Positions 14,196 to 21,285 are shown, counted from the first letter of the stretch. The stretch: DNA of 24,180 nt from an uncultured Collinsella sp. (GCA_900538305.1 UPXY01000025.1:1-24180), one strand, 5' to 3'. The notes: generated by a model not told the origin, from the sequence alone. Made by a program: numbers and translations.

Positions 14196-15308
14196 ATGAA
14201 GACGATGGTCGTGAAGATCGGTTCGAGCACCGTGGTGCAGCCGGGCTCCGGCGTGCGGCGCGCGTTTCTCTCCGACCTTGCGCGCCAGGCTTCCGAGCTG
14301 CGCAGCCTGGGATGGAACCTCGTCGTGGTGAGCTCTGGAGCCATCGCATGCGGCGCGCCCGCGCTCGGTTTCAAGGCGCGCCCTTCGGACATGCCGAGCC
14401 TTCAGGCGTGCGCCTCGGTGGGGCAGTGCGCGCTTTCGGCGGCGTACGACGAGGAATTCCGGCAGCACGGTCTGACCACGTCGCTCGTCCTGCTCACCCG
14501 CAACGACACCGCGAGCCGTTCCTCGTACCTTCATGCACGCGACGCCCTCACGCGCCTCGTCGAGCTCGGCGTGGTGCCGGTGGTGAACGAGAACGATACC
14601 GTTGCAGTCGACGAGATCCGCTTCGGCGACAACGATACCCTCGCCGCGCTCGTGAGCTGCCTGGCGGGAGCGGACCTGTGCGTCACGCTTTCCGACATCG
14701 ACGGCCTCTACACGGCGAACCCCTCGCTTGATCCCTCGGCGCGGTTCATCGCGCAGGTGGAGCGCATCGATGCCAAGATCCTCGCTTCGGCGGGCGATTC
14801 GTCGAGCTCCGTGGGAACGGGAGGCATGATCACGAAGCTCCGCGCCTCGCGCATCCTCATGACGGCGGGCATCCCGAGCGTGATCGCCAGCGGCGAGGTG
14901 CCGGACGCGCTCGTGGCGCTCGCGCGCGGCGAGGACGTGGGCACCCGGTTCGTGCCGGCGCGCGAGCCGGCGGATATCACGCCGCGCAAGCTCTGGATCG
15001 CGCTTGGCGATGCGGCACATGGTGCGGTGACGGTGGACGAAGGCGCCGCCCGAGCGCTTGTCGATGGTGGGTCGTCGCTTTTGCCCGTGGGCATCACGGC
15101 GGTCGAAGGCCGCTTTCGCGCGGGCGACGTGCTCGATGTGCGCGACGCCTCCGGCTTCACGCTCGCGCGCGGAATCGCCGAGGCGGATTCCGACGAGCTC
15201 GAGCTCGCGCGCGGTCGCCGCCAGGAAGAGCTTGCCGGCAACCATCTACTTCGCGCGCTTTCCGAGCGCCCCGCCATTCATCGCGACAACATGATCGTCT
15301 TCGCCTAG
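14196..15308 (+). CDS. proB: Glutamate 5-kinase
   Basis: 370 residues: an amino-acid-kinase domain (about 1-255) followed by a PUA domain (about 275-355), the full-length ProB architecture (EC 2.7.2.11). It phosphorylates glutamate to gamma-glutamyl phosphate, the first step of proline synthesis. Visible are 'VVKIGSSTVV' at the N-terminus, 'VVVSSGAIACG', 'VVPVVNENDTVAVDEIRFGDNDTLAALV' and 'GTGGMITKLRAS', all typical nucleotide and glutamate sites. The PUA domain is associated with regulation in the family. The frame is open from 14142, but the ATG at 14196 has GAAGGGG at a proper distance and begins conserved sequence. proA follows after 211 nt, so the pathway pair is kept together. Confidence 0.96.
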   Translation: MKTMVVKIGSSTVVQPGSGVRRAFLSDLARQASELRSLGWNLVVVSSGAIACGAPALGFKARPSDMPSLQACASVGQCALSAAYDEEFRQHGLTTSLVLLTRNDTASRSSYLHARDALTRLVELGVVPVVNENDTVAVDEIRFGDNDTLAALVSCLAGADLCVTLSDIDGLYTANPSLDPSARFIAQVERIDAKILASAGDSSSSVGTGGMITKLRASRILMTAGIPSVIASGEVPDALVALARGEDVGTRFVPAREPADITPRKLWIALGDAAHGAVTVDEGAARALVDGGSSLLPVGITAVEGRFRAGDVLDVRDASGFTLARGIAEADSDELELARGRRQEELAGNHLLRALSERPAIHRDNMIVFA

Positions 15309-15519
15309 CGCGTGATGTCCTGATGCCTAGCGCGAGGCTATCGCACTGTTGCTTGAGCCTTTCAGCCGGCCTTCACCCGGCACCTTGCGGCCGGCTTGCC
15401 TTCGTTCGGTGCATGCTGCTCGCATGAGAAATGCTGTCGAAAAAACCAGCTTCGGAGGTGCGGCGACGCCGCGAGGTAGGCTACTATGGGGTGAGTGAAT
15501 CCAAGTTGGGGAGGAACCG
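15309..15519. other. Intergenic region with hairpin between proB and proA
   Basis: 211 nt without a gene. A perfect 8-bp hairpin, AGCCGGCC at 15364-15371 with GGCCGGCT at 15389-15396, has a 17-nt loop and no T-tract. The stretch 15430-15470 resembles in order (GAAAAAA, AGC, TTC, GGTGCGG) the inner part of the inverted repeat at 4961-5046. TACTAT at 15482-15487 is a weak -10 candidate for proA. Confidence 0.45.
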
Positions 15520-16794
15520 ATGCCCGACAGCCAGACCGTCCATCAGTACGTGACCGAGCTCGCCAGTACGGCGAAGGCGGCGGCGACACCGCTTTCGCGC
15601 GCGACGGACGAAGAGCGCCGAGCGGCGGTGCGCGCCATGGCTGAGGCGCTGCGCGCGTCCGAGTCGCAGGTCCTCGCGGCGAATGCCGAGGACATGCGCG
15701 CTGCCGAGGCTGCCGGAACGAGCGAGGGGCTGCTCGACCGGCTGCTGCTCACGCCGGAGCGCATCGAGGGTATGGCGGCCGGTCTCGAACAACTCGCCAA
15801 CCTGCCCGATCCGGTTGGCCGCGTGCTCGAGCACCGTACCATCGACTGCGGGCTCGACCTCACGCGCGTCTCTGTACCGCTCGGGCTCGTTGCCATGGTG
15901 TACGAGGCACGGCCGAACGTCACCGCCGATGCTGCGGGCATCTGCATCCGCACGGGCAACGCGTGCATCCTGCGCGGCGGGTCGCTCGCCCAGCGCTCGT
16001 GTGTAGCGATCGCGCACGTGCTGGCCGACGCCGTCGCCTCGTGCGGCCTGCCTCGCGAGGCCGTGACCATCATCGAGACAACGGATCGTGAGGCGACGGG
16101 CGTGCTCATGGGGCTTCGTGGCATCGTCGACGTGCTCATCCCGCGCGGCGGGGCGGGGCTTATCGAGCGCTGCGTGCGCGAGGCGTCCGTGCCGGTCATC
16201 GAGACAGGTACCGGCAACTGCCATGTGTACGTGCATGAGAGCGCGGATTTCGCCAAAGCTCGCGCCATCGTGATGAATGCGAAGACCCAGCGCGTGGGCG
16301 TGTGCAACGCATGCGAGTCGCTGCTGGTAGACGAGTCGGTCGCGGCGGCGTTCCTGCCCGAGATGCTTGCCGAGCTCGATGCGGCGGGCGTGACGGTGCA
16401 CGGCGACGAGACCACGCGCCAGCTCGCCGATATCATCAACTTCGTGGACGCGACGGATGAGGACTGGGGGCGCGAGTACCTGGCGCTCGAGATCTCCGTG
16501 AAGTGCGTGAGCGGCATCGACGAGGCGATCGCGCACATCAACCGATACGGCACGCATCATTCCGAGGCGATCATAGCCGAGGATGCAGAGGCGTGCGAGC
16601 GCTTCCTTTCCGAGGTCGACGCAGCGGCCGTGTATGCCAACGCGAGCACGCGCTTCACCGACGGTGGGGAGTTCGGCCTCGGTGCAGAGATCGGTATCTC
16701 CACCCAGAAGCTCCACGCGCGCGGCCCATTCGCGGCCGAGGCACTCACCACCTACAAGTACGTGGTTCGCGGTACCGGGCAGGTGCGGCCGTAA
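15520..16794 (+). CDS. proA: Gamma-glutamyl phosphate reductase
   Basis: 424 residues, the normal length for ProA (EC 1.2.1.41), an aldehyde-dehydrogenase-fold enzyme that reduces gamma-glutamyl phosphate to glutamate semialdehyde with NADPH. The catalytic cysteine is in 'RVGVCNACESLLV' at about residue 262. Also seen are 'SVPLGLVAMVYEARPNVTADAAG', 'NACILRGGS', 'IPRGGAGLIE' and the C-terminal 'ANASTRFTDGGEFGLGAEIGIST', all hallmarks of the family. The start is preceded by GGGGAGGAA. It works on the product of the adjacent ProB, probably as a channelling pair. A two-part hairpin lies between its stop and the opposing HD-domain gene. Confidence 0.97.
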   Translation: MPDSQTVHQYVTELASTAKAAATPLSRATDEERRAAVRAMAEALRASESQVLAANAEDMRAAEAAGTSEGLLDRLLLTPERIEGMAAGLEQLANLPDPVGRVLEHRTIDCGLDLTRVSVPLGLVAMVYEARPNVTADAAGICIRTGNACILRGGSLAQRSCVAIAHVLADAVASCGLPREAVTIIETTDREATGVLMGLRGIVDVLIPRGGAGLIERCVREASVPVIETGTGNCHVYVHESADFAKARAIVMNAKTQRVGVCNACESLLVDESVAAAFLPEMLAELDAAGVTVHGDETTRQLADIINFVDATDEDWGREYLALEISVKCVSGIDEAIAHINRYGTHHSEAIIAEDAEACERFLSEVDAAAVYANASTRFTDGGEFGLGAEIGISTQKLHARGPFAAEALTTYKYVVRGTGQVRP

Positions 16795-16828
16795 CCCGAG
16801 CGTTGTCCTCGAGTGCCGCCATAGCAAG

Positions 16829-16868
16829 AGAGGCATTGCCCGTCGGTTAAGCCCGGGGCAACGCCTCT
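16829..16868. terminator. Probable bidirectional terminator between proA and the HD-domain gene
   Basis: A stem of 6 + 6 bp with one mismatch (16829-16834 with 16863-16868, 16836-16841 with 16856-16861) and a 14-nt loop lies in the middle of the gap between convergent genes. There is no clear T-tract on either strand, which lowers certainty. Confidence 0.5.
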
Positions 16869-16903
16869 GTCGTACTGCTTCGCAGGTAAACGATTAACGC
16901 TTG

Positions 16904-17518
16904 CTACTCCGCCGCTTCATCCTTGCCGAACGTATCGCGGTCGGGGGCGAAGCTCTGCATGGCCTCGATCGTGCGGGCGAAGAGCTCATCAAGCTCCCAG
17001 CCGAGTTTTTCGGCACCCGAACGGATTACGTCGCGCGAAACGCCGGCGGCGAAGCGCTTGTCCTTGAACTTCTTCTTGAGCGACTTCACATTGAAATCCA
17101 TGACGCTCTTGCTGGGGCGTATGACCACGGCGGCGCCGATGAGGCCGGTGAGCTCTTCCGTGGCGAAGAGGATCTTTTCCATCTGGTGCTCAGGCGCCGG
17201 TAGCGAGGTGTTCCAGTCGCTCGTGTGGCTCTGGATGGCACGGATGAGCTCCGGCGTGCCGCCAGCCGCCTCGATGTCCTTTGCGGCGTAGATGGTGTGG
17301 TTATCCGGGTCGTCCGCGTGCTCTTCCCAGTCGAGGTCGTGGAGCAGCCCCACGACGCCCCAGAACTCCTCGTTCTCGGGATCGAACTCGCGCGCGAAGT
17401 AGCGCATGGTCTGCTCGACGGTCTCACCGTGCTCGATATGGAAGGCATCCTTGTTGTGCTCGGTCAGAAGCGCGAATGCCTCCTCGCGCGTCATACCGGC
17501 GGAAAGCTTCTCTGCCAT
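16904..17518 (-). CDS. HD-domain (HDIG-type) hydrolase-like protein
   Basis: 204 residues with an HD phosphohydrolase domain: 'HIEHGETVEQTMRYFA', the metal-binding pair in 'VVGLLHDLDWEEH', 'NHTIYAAKDIEAAGGTPELIRAIQSH' and a later 'SVMDFNVKSLKKKFKDKRFAAGVSRD' resembling the C-terminal part of small HDIG proteins in anaerobes. HD proteins of this type hydrolyse phosphate esters of nucleotides or other small molecules; the substrate is unknown. The ribosome site AGGGGGA stands just before the ATG. TATAAT on the minus strand (17556-17551) would start a short leader of about 26 nt. It is the first gene after the convergent junction with proA. Downstream neighbours on the same strand give no functional hint. 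Confidence 0.85.
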   Translation of the reverse strand: MAEKLSAGMTREEAFALLTEHNKDAFHIEHGETVEQTMRYFAREFDPENEEFWGVVGLLHDLDWEEHADDPDNHTIYAAKDIEAAGGTPELIRAIQSHTSDWNTSLPAPEHQMEKILFATEELTGLIGAAVVIRPSKSVMDFNVKSLKKKFKDKRFAAGVSRDVIRSGAEKLGWELDELFARTIEAMQSFAPDRDTFGKDEAAE

Positions 17519-17550
17519 GAATCCCCCTTCGTCGTGTGTCGAGTGTGCTC

Positions 17551-17556
17551 ATTATA
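17551..17556 (-). promoter_or_regulatory. Consensus -10 box of the HD-domain gene
   Basis: TATAAT on the minus strand at 17556-17551, about 33 nt upstream of the ATG. No good -35 is visible at 16-18 nt. Confidence 0.5.
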
Positions 17557-17607
17557 GGACAACGTATGGAGGGGGAGATGCCTGTTGGCGCATGCGGCCG
17601 GTCATGC

Positions 17608-17982
17608 TTATAACTGCGTTTCAATCACTTCGTATCCTGCCTCGCGCACCGCCTTCGAGCATGCCTCCTTGTTGAGCGGATGCTTGCTTCGCACGATGAC
17701 CGTACCGGGTAGCTTTGCCTCTGCGATGACGTCGAGCGATTGAAGGGCATCCTCGATACGGCGTGCGCAGTTCTCGCAGTGCATGCCGCTTACCTGCAGC
17801 TCTAGTGCATATGGGTAGCGTTTGGCATCGATATGGCGCACGCGGCGTCGCCTTTGCCGGACGGACCGGGCTCCTCCGCCCTCGCAACCACAGCCTCCGC
17901 CGCGTCCAATGCGCATCGCTTGCCGGACGAGAATAAAAACCGCGAGCGCTAAAGCGGCTCCAACGATAAGGTAGTCGACCAT
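17608..17982 (-). CDS. Small membrane protein with Cys-rich linker and HMA metal-binding domain
   Basis: 124 residues from the ATG at 17982, which follows GGAGG. An in-frame ATG four codons earlier overlaps that ribosome site and is unlikely. The N-terminus is one membrane helix ('YLIVGAALALAVFILVRQAM') followed by a Gly/Cys segment 'GRGGGCGCEGGG' like the FeoB-associated Cys-rich membrane proteins. A basic stretch leads to a heavy-metal-associated ferredoxin-like domain with the 'GMHCENC' motif at residues 66-72. HMA domains hold Cu(I), Zn or similar ions through the two cysteines. The combination suggests a membrane-bound metal chaperone or sensor. No feo or copper ATPase gene is in the window. 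Expected topology: short outside tail, soluble C-terminus in the cytoplasm. Confidence 0.82.
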   Translation of the reverse strand: MVDYLIVGAALALAVFILVRQAMRIGRGGGCGCEGGGARSVRQRRRRVRHIDAKRYPYALELQVSGMHCENCARRIEDALQSLDVIAEAKLPGTVIVRSKHPLNKEACSKAVREAGYEVIETQL

Positions 17983-18030
17983 GCTTGCCTCCATGACTTT
18001 TCTGGGTGACGCGAAACTTTCCGATAAAAA

Positions 18031-18046
18031 GTAATACTAGTCTAAC
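18031..18046. promoter_or_regulatory. Imperfect 16-bp palindrome upstream of the HMA gene
   Basis: GTAATACTAGTCTAAC is symmetric at 12 of 16 positions around ACTAGT. It lies 49 nt upstream of the HMA-gene ATG and 70 nt upstream of the divergent GNAT gene. Its shape (GTTAGACTAG half-site on the minus strand) recalls DtxR/IdeR-type metal operators, but does not match them closely. Confidence 0.35.
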
Positions 18047-18100
18047 ATTCTTTCGGCGATGCGTTGCGATCAAGAAAGCCGGGCGGTGTTCAAGACGCGT

Positions 18101-18109
18101 TGGTACAAT
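18101..18109 (+). promoter_or_regulatory. Extended -10 promoter six bases before the GNAT start codon
   Basis: TGGTACAAT is an extended -10 (TGn plus TACAAT). Its end at 18109 is followed by 6 nt and then the ATG at 18116, so the predicted start of transcription is at or next to the A of the ATG. Confidence 0.6.
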
Positions 18110-18115
18110 GGTGCC

Positions 18116-18565
18116 ATGAACATTCGACGCGTTTCCGAGCGCTCCAAGCGCGACTACCTTCAGCTGCTCCTGCTTGCCGACGAACAGGAGGATATGATCG
18201 ACCGCTATCTGGGGCGCGGCACCATGTTTGCCCTCGATATAGCCGGAAAGACGGTTGGGGTCTGCGTGGTAACCGATGAAGGGGACCGCGTGCTCGAGAT
18301 CAAGAACCTCGCCGTCGATTCGGCCTACCAACGTCGTGGTCTTGGTCGCGCGCTCATCGAGTTCATCGCGCGAAACGCCAAGGGCACCTATGACACGCTG
18401 CAGGTGGGTACGGGGGACAGCCCGCTCACGGTGCCCTTTTACGAGGCATGTGGTTTCGTGCGTCACCACCGCATCGAGCATTTCTTCATCGACAACTACG
18501 ACCACCCTATCGTGGAGGCGGGCGTTCTGCTTAAAGATATGGTTTACCTGCGGCGAAGCTTATAA
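18116..18565 (+). CDS. GNAT-family N-acetyltransferase, probably translated from a leaderless mRNA
   Basis: 149 residues. Acetyl-CoA-binding motif A is 'LEIKNLAVDSAYQRRGLGRALIEFI', with the loop 'QRRGLGRA', then 'TLQVGTGDSPLTVPFYEACGFVRHHRIEHFFIDNY', a common arrangement in single-domain GNAT proteins. The acceptor is unknown. The ATG at 18116 begins the fold, no Shine-Dalgarno precedes it, and an extended -10 box ends 6 nt before it. The frame continues upstream to 18059, but those residues look non-coding. The stop codon ends one base before the stop codon of the convergent trmL gene, with no room for a terminator. Confidence 0.87.
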   Translation: MNIRRVSERSKRDYLQLLLLADEQEDMIDRYLGRGTMFALDIAGKTVGVCVVTDEGDRVLEIKNLAVDSAYQRRGLGRALIEFIARNAKGTYDTLQVGTGDSPLTVPFYEACGFVRHHRIEHFFIDNYDHPIVEAGVLLKDMVYLRRSL

Positions 18566-18566
18566 A

Positions 18567-19172
18567 TCACTCGCCGCACGGGAACCCGGTGAACCCGGTT
18601 TGCCGAAGCGCCTCGTAGAGCACCACGGCAGCGGCGTTTGAGAGGTTGAGCGCACTGATGCGGTAGTCGTTTGGGTCGATGAAGTTCCCGCAGATGTCTT
18701 GCGTGCGAAGCGCTGCGTGCTCGGTGTCCTCATCGGCGGGCTGCTTCCAGGCGTCGCGGTTTGCGAGCGATGTGCAGTCCTCGAGCATGGGAATGCGCTC
18801 GCAACACGAGGCATAGCGGGCGAGCAACTCTTCCGGCAAGCCAGCGCTCTCCTTGCCCAATACGAGGAAGTCGCCGTCGTGGTACGCGGATTCGGTATAC
18901 GTGCGCCGCGCCTTCTTGGTTAGTAGGTGCAGGTGCGGCTCGGGTGCGGCCGCGGCGAGGTCGTTCGCTGCGAGGAACTCGTCCCAGCTCTCGTACACGG
19001 TTACGTCGAGGTTCGGCCAGTATCCGAGCCCCGCGCGATGGAGCGAGCGGTCGTCGAGCGAAAAGCCCAAGGGGCGGATGAGGTGTAGCCGCGTGCCGGT
19101 GACGACGCACGTGCGTCCGATGTTTCCCGTGTTCGCGGGGATTTCGGGCTCTAGTAAGACGAGGTTGAACAT
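18567..19172 (-). CDS. trmL: tRNA (cytidine(34)-2'-O)-methyltransferase-like (SpoU/TrmL family) with an insertion
   Basis: 201 residues against about 155 for the usual TrmL (EC 2.1.1.207), a SPOUT knotted methyltransferase acting on the wobble base of tRNA-Leu. N-terminal 'LVLLEPEIPANTGNIGRTC', middle 'LVLGKESAGLPEELL' and C-terminal 'LNLSNAAAVVLYEALRQTGF' are the three SpoU motifs and are intact. Between 'CERIPM' and 'LNLSN', where most members have only a few residues, there are about 45 extra residues ('LEDCTSLANRDAWKQ' through 'GNFIDPNDYRISA'). The start at 19172 is supported by GGAGCGG upstream; the ATG six codons earlier is not. An extended -10 is at 19218-19210. TrmL is the best guess within the family. 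Confidence 0.88.
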   Translation of the reverse strand: MFNLVLLEPEIPANTGNIGRTCVVTGTRLHLIRPLGFSLDDRSLHRAGLGYWPNLDVTVYESWDEFLAANDLAAAAPEPHLHLLTKKARRTYTESAYHDGDFLVLGKESAGLPEELLARYASCCERIPMLEDCTSLANRDAWKQPADEDTEHAALRTQDICGNFIDPNDYRISALNLSNAAAVVLYEALRQTGFTGFPCGE

Positions 19173-19209
19173 CGACCGCTCCGCATGCATCGCATTCCAA
19201 ACGTGGTGG

Positions 19210-19218
19210 ATTGTAGCA
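19210..19218 (-). promoter_or_regulatory. Extended -10 promoter of trmL
   Basis: On the minus strand TGC-TACAAT (19218 to 19210), the same TGn-TACAAT form as at 18101. Transcription would start near 19203, giving a leader of about 30 nt. Confidence 0.5.
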
Positions 19219-19226
19219 CGTGGCCG

Positions 19227-19583
19227 TTAGGCGGCGTGAGCCCCGGGTGCGGTCGGCGCTTCAGGTTCTTCAGGAGCCTCCGGCGCTTCGGGCGCAGGCG
19301 GGGGCGTGGGGTTCGCATTGCCTTCTGCATCGTACTCGTCGAAGTCGTCCACCGGTCCGATTCCAATTTGACCGATCTCGGCAATTTGCTCGAGCAGCGG
19401 AAGCTCGTCATAGCTTTCCACCTCGACGCCGCCGAGTACAACGCGGTTGCGTGTTGGGTCGACGGTCGCGGTGAATACGTCAAGGGAAAACCCAGAGAGT
19501 GCGAACCCGCAGGCCATAAGTAAGAGTCCCAGGGCGAGGACGCCGCAGCTCACGGCAAGAAACGCTTTCTTTGCATTCGACAT
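19227..19583 (-). CDS. Small exported or lipid-anchored protein with Pro/Glu/Ala tail
   Basis: 118 residues from the ATG at 19583, which follows GGAGG; an ATG four codons earlier overlaps that site. The N-terminus is basic then strongly hydrophobic ('AFLAVSCGVLALGLLLMACGFALSG'), either a membrane anchor or a signal peptide with a lipobox-like 'LLMAC'. A middle part of about 50 residues ('DVFTATVDPTRNRVVLGGVEVESYDELPLLEQIAEIG') has no family I recognise. The tail is low complexity, rich in Pro, Glu and Ala. It lies 57 nt downstream of the DUF1700 gene and is probably third in the PadR operon, a place where DUF4097-type proteins often sit. It is not a clear DUF4097 protein. Confidence 0.68.
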   Translation of the reverse strand: MSNAKKAFLAVSCGVLALGLLLMACGFALSGFSLDVFTATVDPTRNRVVLGGVEVESYDELPLLEQIAEIGQIGIGPVDDFDEYDAEGNANPTPPPAPEAPEAPEEPEAPTAPGAHAA

Positions 19584-19640
19584 GAGTACCTCCATAGCGT
19601 GAGGATGAAAGGGAAGAAGTAAATCAGTACGGTGCAGAAT

Positions 19641-20291
19641 CTACGGACGAATTTCCACCAAGAGATGGCTCCCGTCGCGCGTCGACCCATCGTTGCCCGT
19701 TCCCTTGCGACCCTTGGTAAACGGAGAGAACGCCTTGCGCAACCACATGACGGAAACGTGGGCGAGACTTTTCGTCGCTGCGAACGCTGCGGCTCCCAAG
19801 AGCAGTCCTACGCCGAGCATCGAAAGGCCGATGCCGAGAAATGCGACCGCGAAGGCGATATGTCCGATGAGCGCGCCGTCGAACGCGAGCACCCAGCAGA
19901 CCGGGCCTATGGCCGCGAAGGCGAGCGCGACAATCCAGACGCTCGCAGCGAGAATCCAAATGGTTGCGTAGATGGCGGCCACTGTGATGGCGAACGCCGC
20001 CCCGAGCGCGAGCCATACGGGCGAGCCCACGATCACGAGCGCCCAGAGCAGTACATTGCTCTTGCGGCGCGTCTTCGCCACCGCGCGCGGCACGGGCGGA
20101 AGGTCGTCCAGAATCGCCTCGGCCACCTCGCCGGGCGTTCCCATCGAAGCGACAGCGTCCTCTTCCGGCACACCATCTTCCATACGGTCGTCGATCGCCT
20201 CGGCGTAGAATGCCTGCGCCTCGCGCACCTGGTCGGCGGGCAGGCAGGCAAGCAGGTCGCCAAGTCGTTTCAAAAACTCCTGTTTCGTCAT
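19641..20291 (-). CDS. DUF1700 (HAAS-domain) membrane protein
   Basis: 216 residues. The N-terminal soluble domain 'MTKQEFLKRLGDLLACLPADQVREAQAFYAEAIDDRMEDGVPEEDAVASMGTP' (about 65 residues) is the HAAS/DUF1700 signature. It is followed by 'EVAEAIL', a basic linker, and about four membrane helices with many Ala, Val and Ile. The C-terminus is a basic soluble tail. These proteins occur next to PadR regulators in many Gram-positives and are thought to take part in envelope stress sensing, but no biochemical role is proven. The start codon overlaps the PadR stop codon (ATGA), so translation is coupled. Confidence 0.9.
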   Translation of the reverse strand: MTKQEFLKRLGDLLACLPADQVREAQAFYAEAIDDRMEDGVPEEDAVASMGTPGEVAEAILDDLPPVPRAVAKTRRKSNVLLWALVIVGSPVWLALGAAFAITVAAIYATIWILAASVWIVALAFAAIGPVCWVLAFDGALIGHIAFAVAFLGIGLSMLGVGLLLGAAAFAATKSLAHVSVMWLRKAFSPFTKGRKGTGNDGSTRDGSHLLVEIRP

Positions 20292-20599
20292 GACTGCGCT
20301 CCTTCAACGTAGCGGTAGATGTCTTGCACGGCGGGCCATGCCGCCAGGAATTCGCCGATCCGTTCTTTGCCGGCTTCGGTGATGTGGTAGTACTTGCGCA
20401 GACGTCCGTTGTGCTCGGCGGCTCGCACTGTGATGCATCCTGCCTGCTCCAAGCGTTTGAGCACGGGGTAGAGCGTCGATTCCGTGAGCTCGAGGGAGGC
20501 GGGAACGTCCTTCACGATCTGGTAGCCGTACGACTCGCGCGTGTTTACCGTGGCGAGCACGCACGCTTCGATGAACCCTCGCTTGAGCTGTGCTTCCAT
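20288..20599 (-). CDS. PadR-family transcriptional regulator
   Basis: 103 residues, a PadR-s2-type winged helix without a long C-terminal domain. The segment 'LKRGFIEACVLATVNTRESYGYQIVKDV' is followed by the recognition helix 'ELTESTLYPVLKRLEQAGCITVRAAEHNGRLRKYYHITEAGKERIGEFLAAW'. The latter includes the typical wing Y-Y-H-I-T-x-x-G-x-x. Such proteins act as dimers and usually repress their own operon. AGGAGG lies before the ATG. A 23-bp palindrome that overlaps the predicted promoter lies 20-42 nt upstream. The gene overlaps the DUF1700 gene by 4 nt in the same operon. The effector is unknown. Confidence 0.93.
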   Translation of the reverse strand: MEAQLKRGFIEACVLATVNTRESYGYQIVKDVPASLELTESTLYPVLKRLEQAGCITVRAAEHNGRLRKYYHITEAGKERIGEFLAAWPAVQDIYRYVEGAQS

Positions 20600-20618
20600 A
20601 CCATACCTCCTTTCGTCC

Positions 20619-20652
20619 TATACTATATAACACATAGTATAAGAGGAAGCAA
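20619..20652 (-). promoter_or_regulatory. Palindromic operator overlapping the PadR operon promoter
   Basis: TATACTAT at 20619-20626 and ATAGTATA at 20634-20641 form a perfect 8-bp inverted repeat with a 7-nt centre. On the minus strand, TTGCTT (20652-20647), a 17-nt spacer and TATATA (20629-20624) make a promoter that the palindrome covers. The start point would be near 20617, with AGGAGG at 20612-20607. A PadR dimer bound here would block transcription. It is AT-rich against the GC-rich surroundings and also lies upstream of the divergent flavin-reductase gene. Confidence 0.68.
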
Positions 20653-20736
20653 GGCTTATTGTGCGCAGGAGAGTTTTGGCGGAAAATACCGCTAGCGAGC
20701 GGAAACGAGAGGTCGCGCACCCACAGGGAGGCCATC

Positions 20737-21285
20737 ATGTCCCAGAAGATCGATGCATTCGAGTACGCTCCCCACATCATGAAGGAGCTTCGCGGCCATG
20801 GCGCGCTCATCACGGTGACGGGCGCGGACGGCGTGGCCAATCCCATGACGATCGGATGGGGCATGCTCGGCATCGAGTGGTCGACGCCCCAGTTCATCGC
20901 CTATGTGAACAAGACGCGCTATACGCATGAGCTGCTGGAGCAGGAGAATGAGTTCACGGTGAACGCCCCGCTTCCCGATGCGGATGAGGCGGCGCGCGCT
21001 CGTGCGAACAAGATTCTCGCGTTCTGCGGCAGCAAGAGCGGGCGCGATGTAAACAAGACCGAAGAGCTCGGGCTTACGCTCGTCCCGGGTGAGGAGGTGT
21101 CCGCACCCGCGATCAAGGAGCTGCCGCTCACGCTCGAGTGCCGCATCATTTACCGCCGCGACCAGGATATCAGCCTCATGCCCGATGACCTGCGCCTGCG
21201 TTGTTACCCTGCCAGCGCGGAGGGCGTGGACATCTACCATACTGAGTACTACGGCAAGATCGTCGCAGCGTATATCGCGGGCTAA
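20737..21285 (+). CDS. Flavin reductase-like (FMN-binding split-barrel) protein
   Basis: 182 residues with the split beta-barrel flavin-binding fold: 'GHGALITVTGADGVANPMTIGWGMLGIEWSTPQFIAYVNKTRYTHELLEQENEFTVNAP'. The 'N-x-M-T-x-x-W' segment, the strand 'PQFIAYVNKTRYT' and the 'FTVNAP' turn are typical of this family. It probably binds FMN, as either an NAD(P)H:flavin oxidoreductase or a flavoprotein of unknown partner. The start at 20737 is preceded by AGGGAGG. It is divergent from the PadR operon and may share the regulatory region between 20600 and 20700. No partner monooxygenase is seen nearby. Confidence 0.88.
   Translation: MSQKIDAFEYAPHIMKELRGHGALITVTGADGVANPMTIGWGMLGIEWSTPQFIAYVNKTRYTHELLEQENEFTVNAPLPDADEAARARANKILAFCGSKSGRDVNKTEELGLTLVPGEEVSAPAIKELPLTLECRIIYRRDQDISLMPDDLRLRCYPASAEGVDIYHTEYYGKIVAAYIAG

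Noticed and set aside
13383..15245. 620-codon minus-strand frame over pncB and proB
   Set aside because: Crosses two well-supported genes in antisense; composition typical of GC-rich shadow frames.
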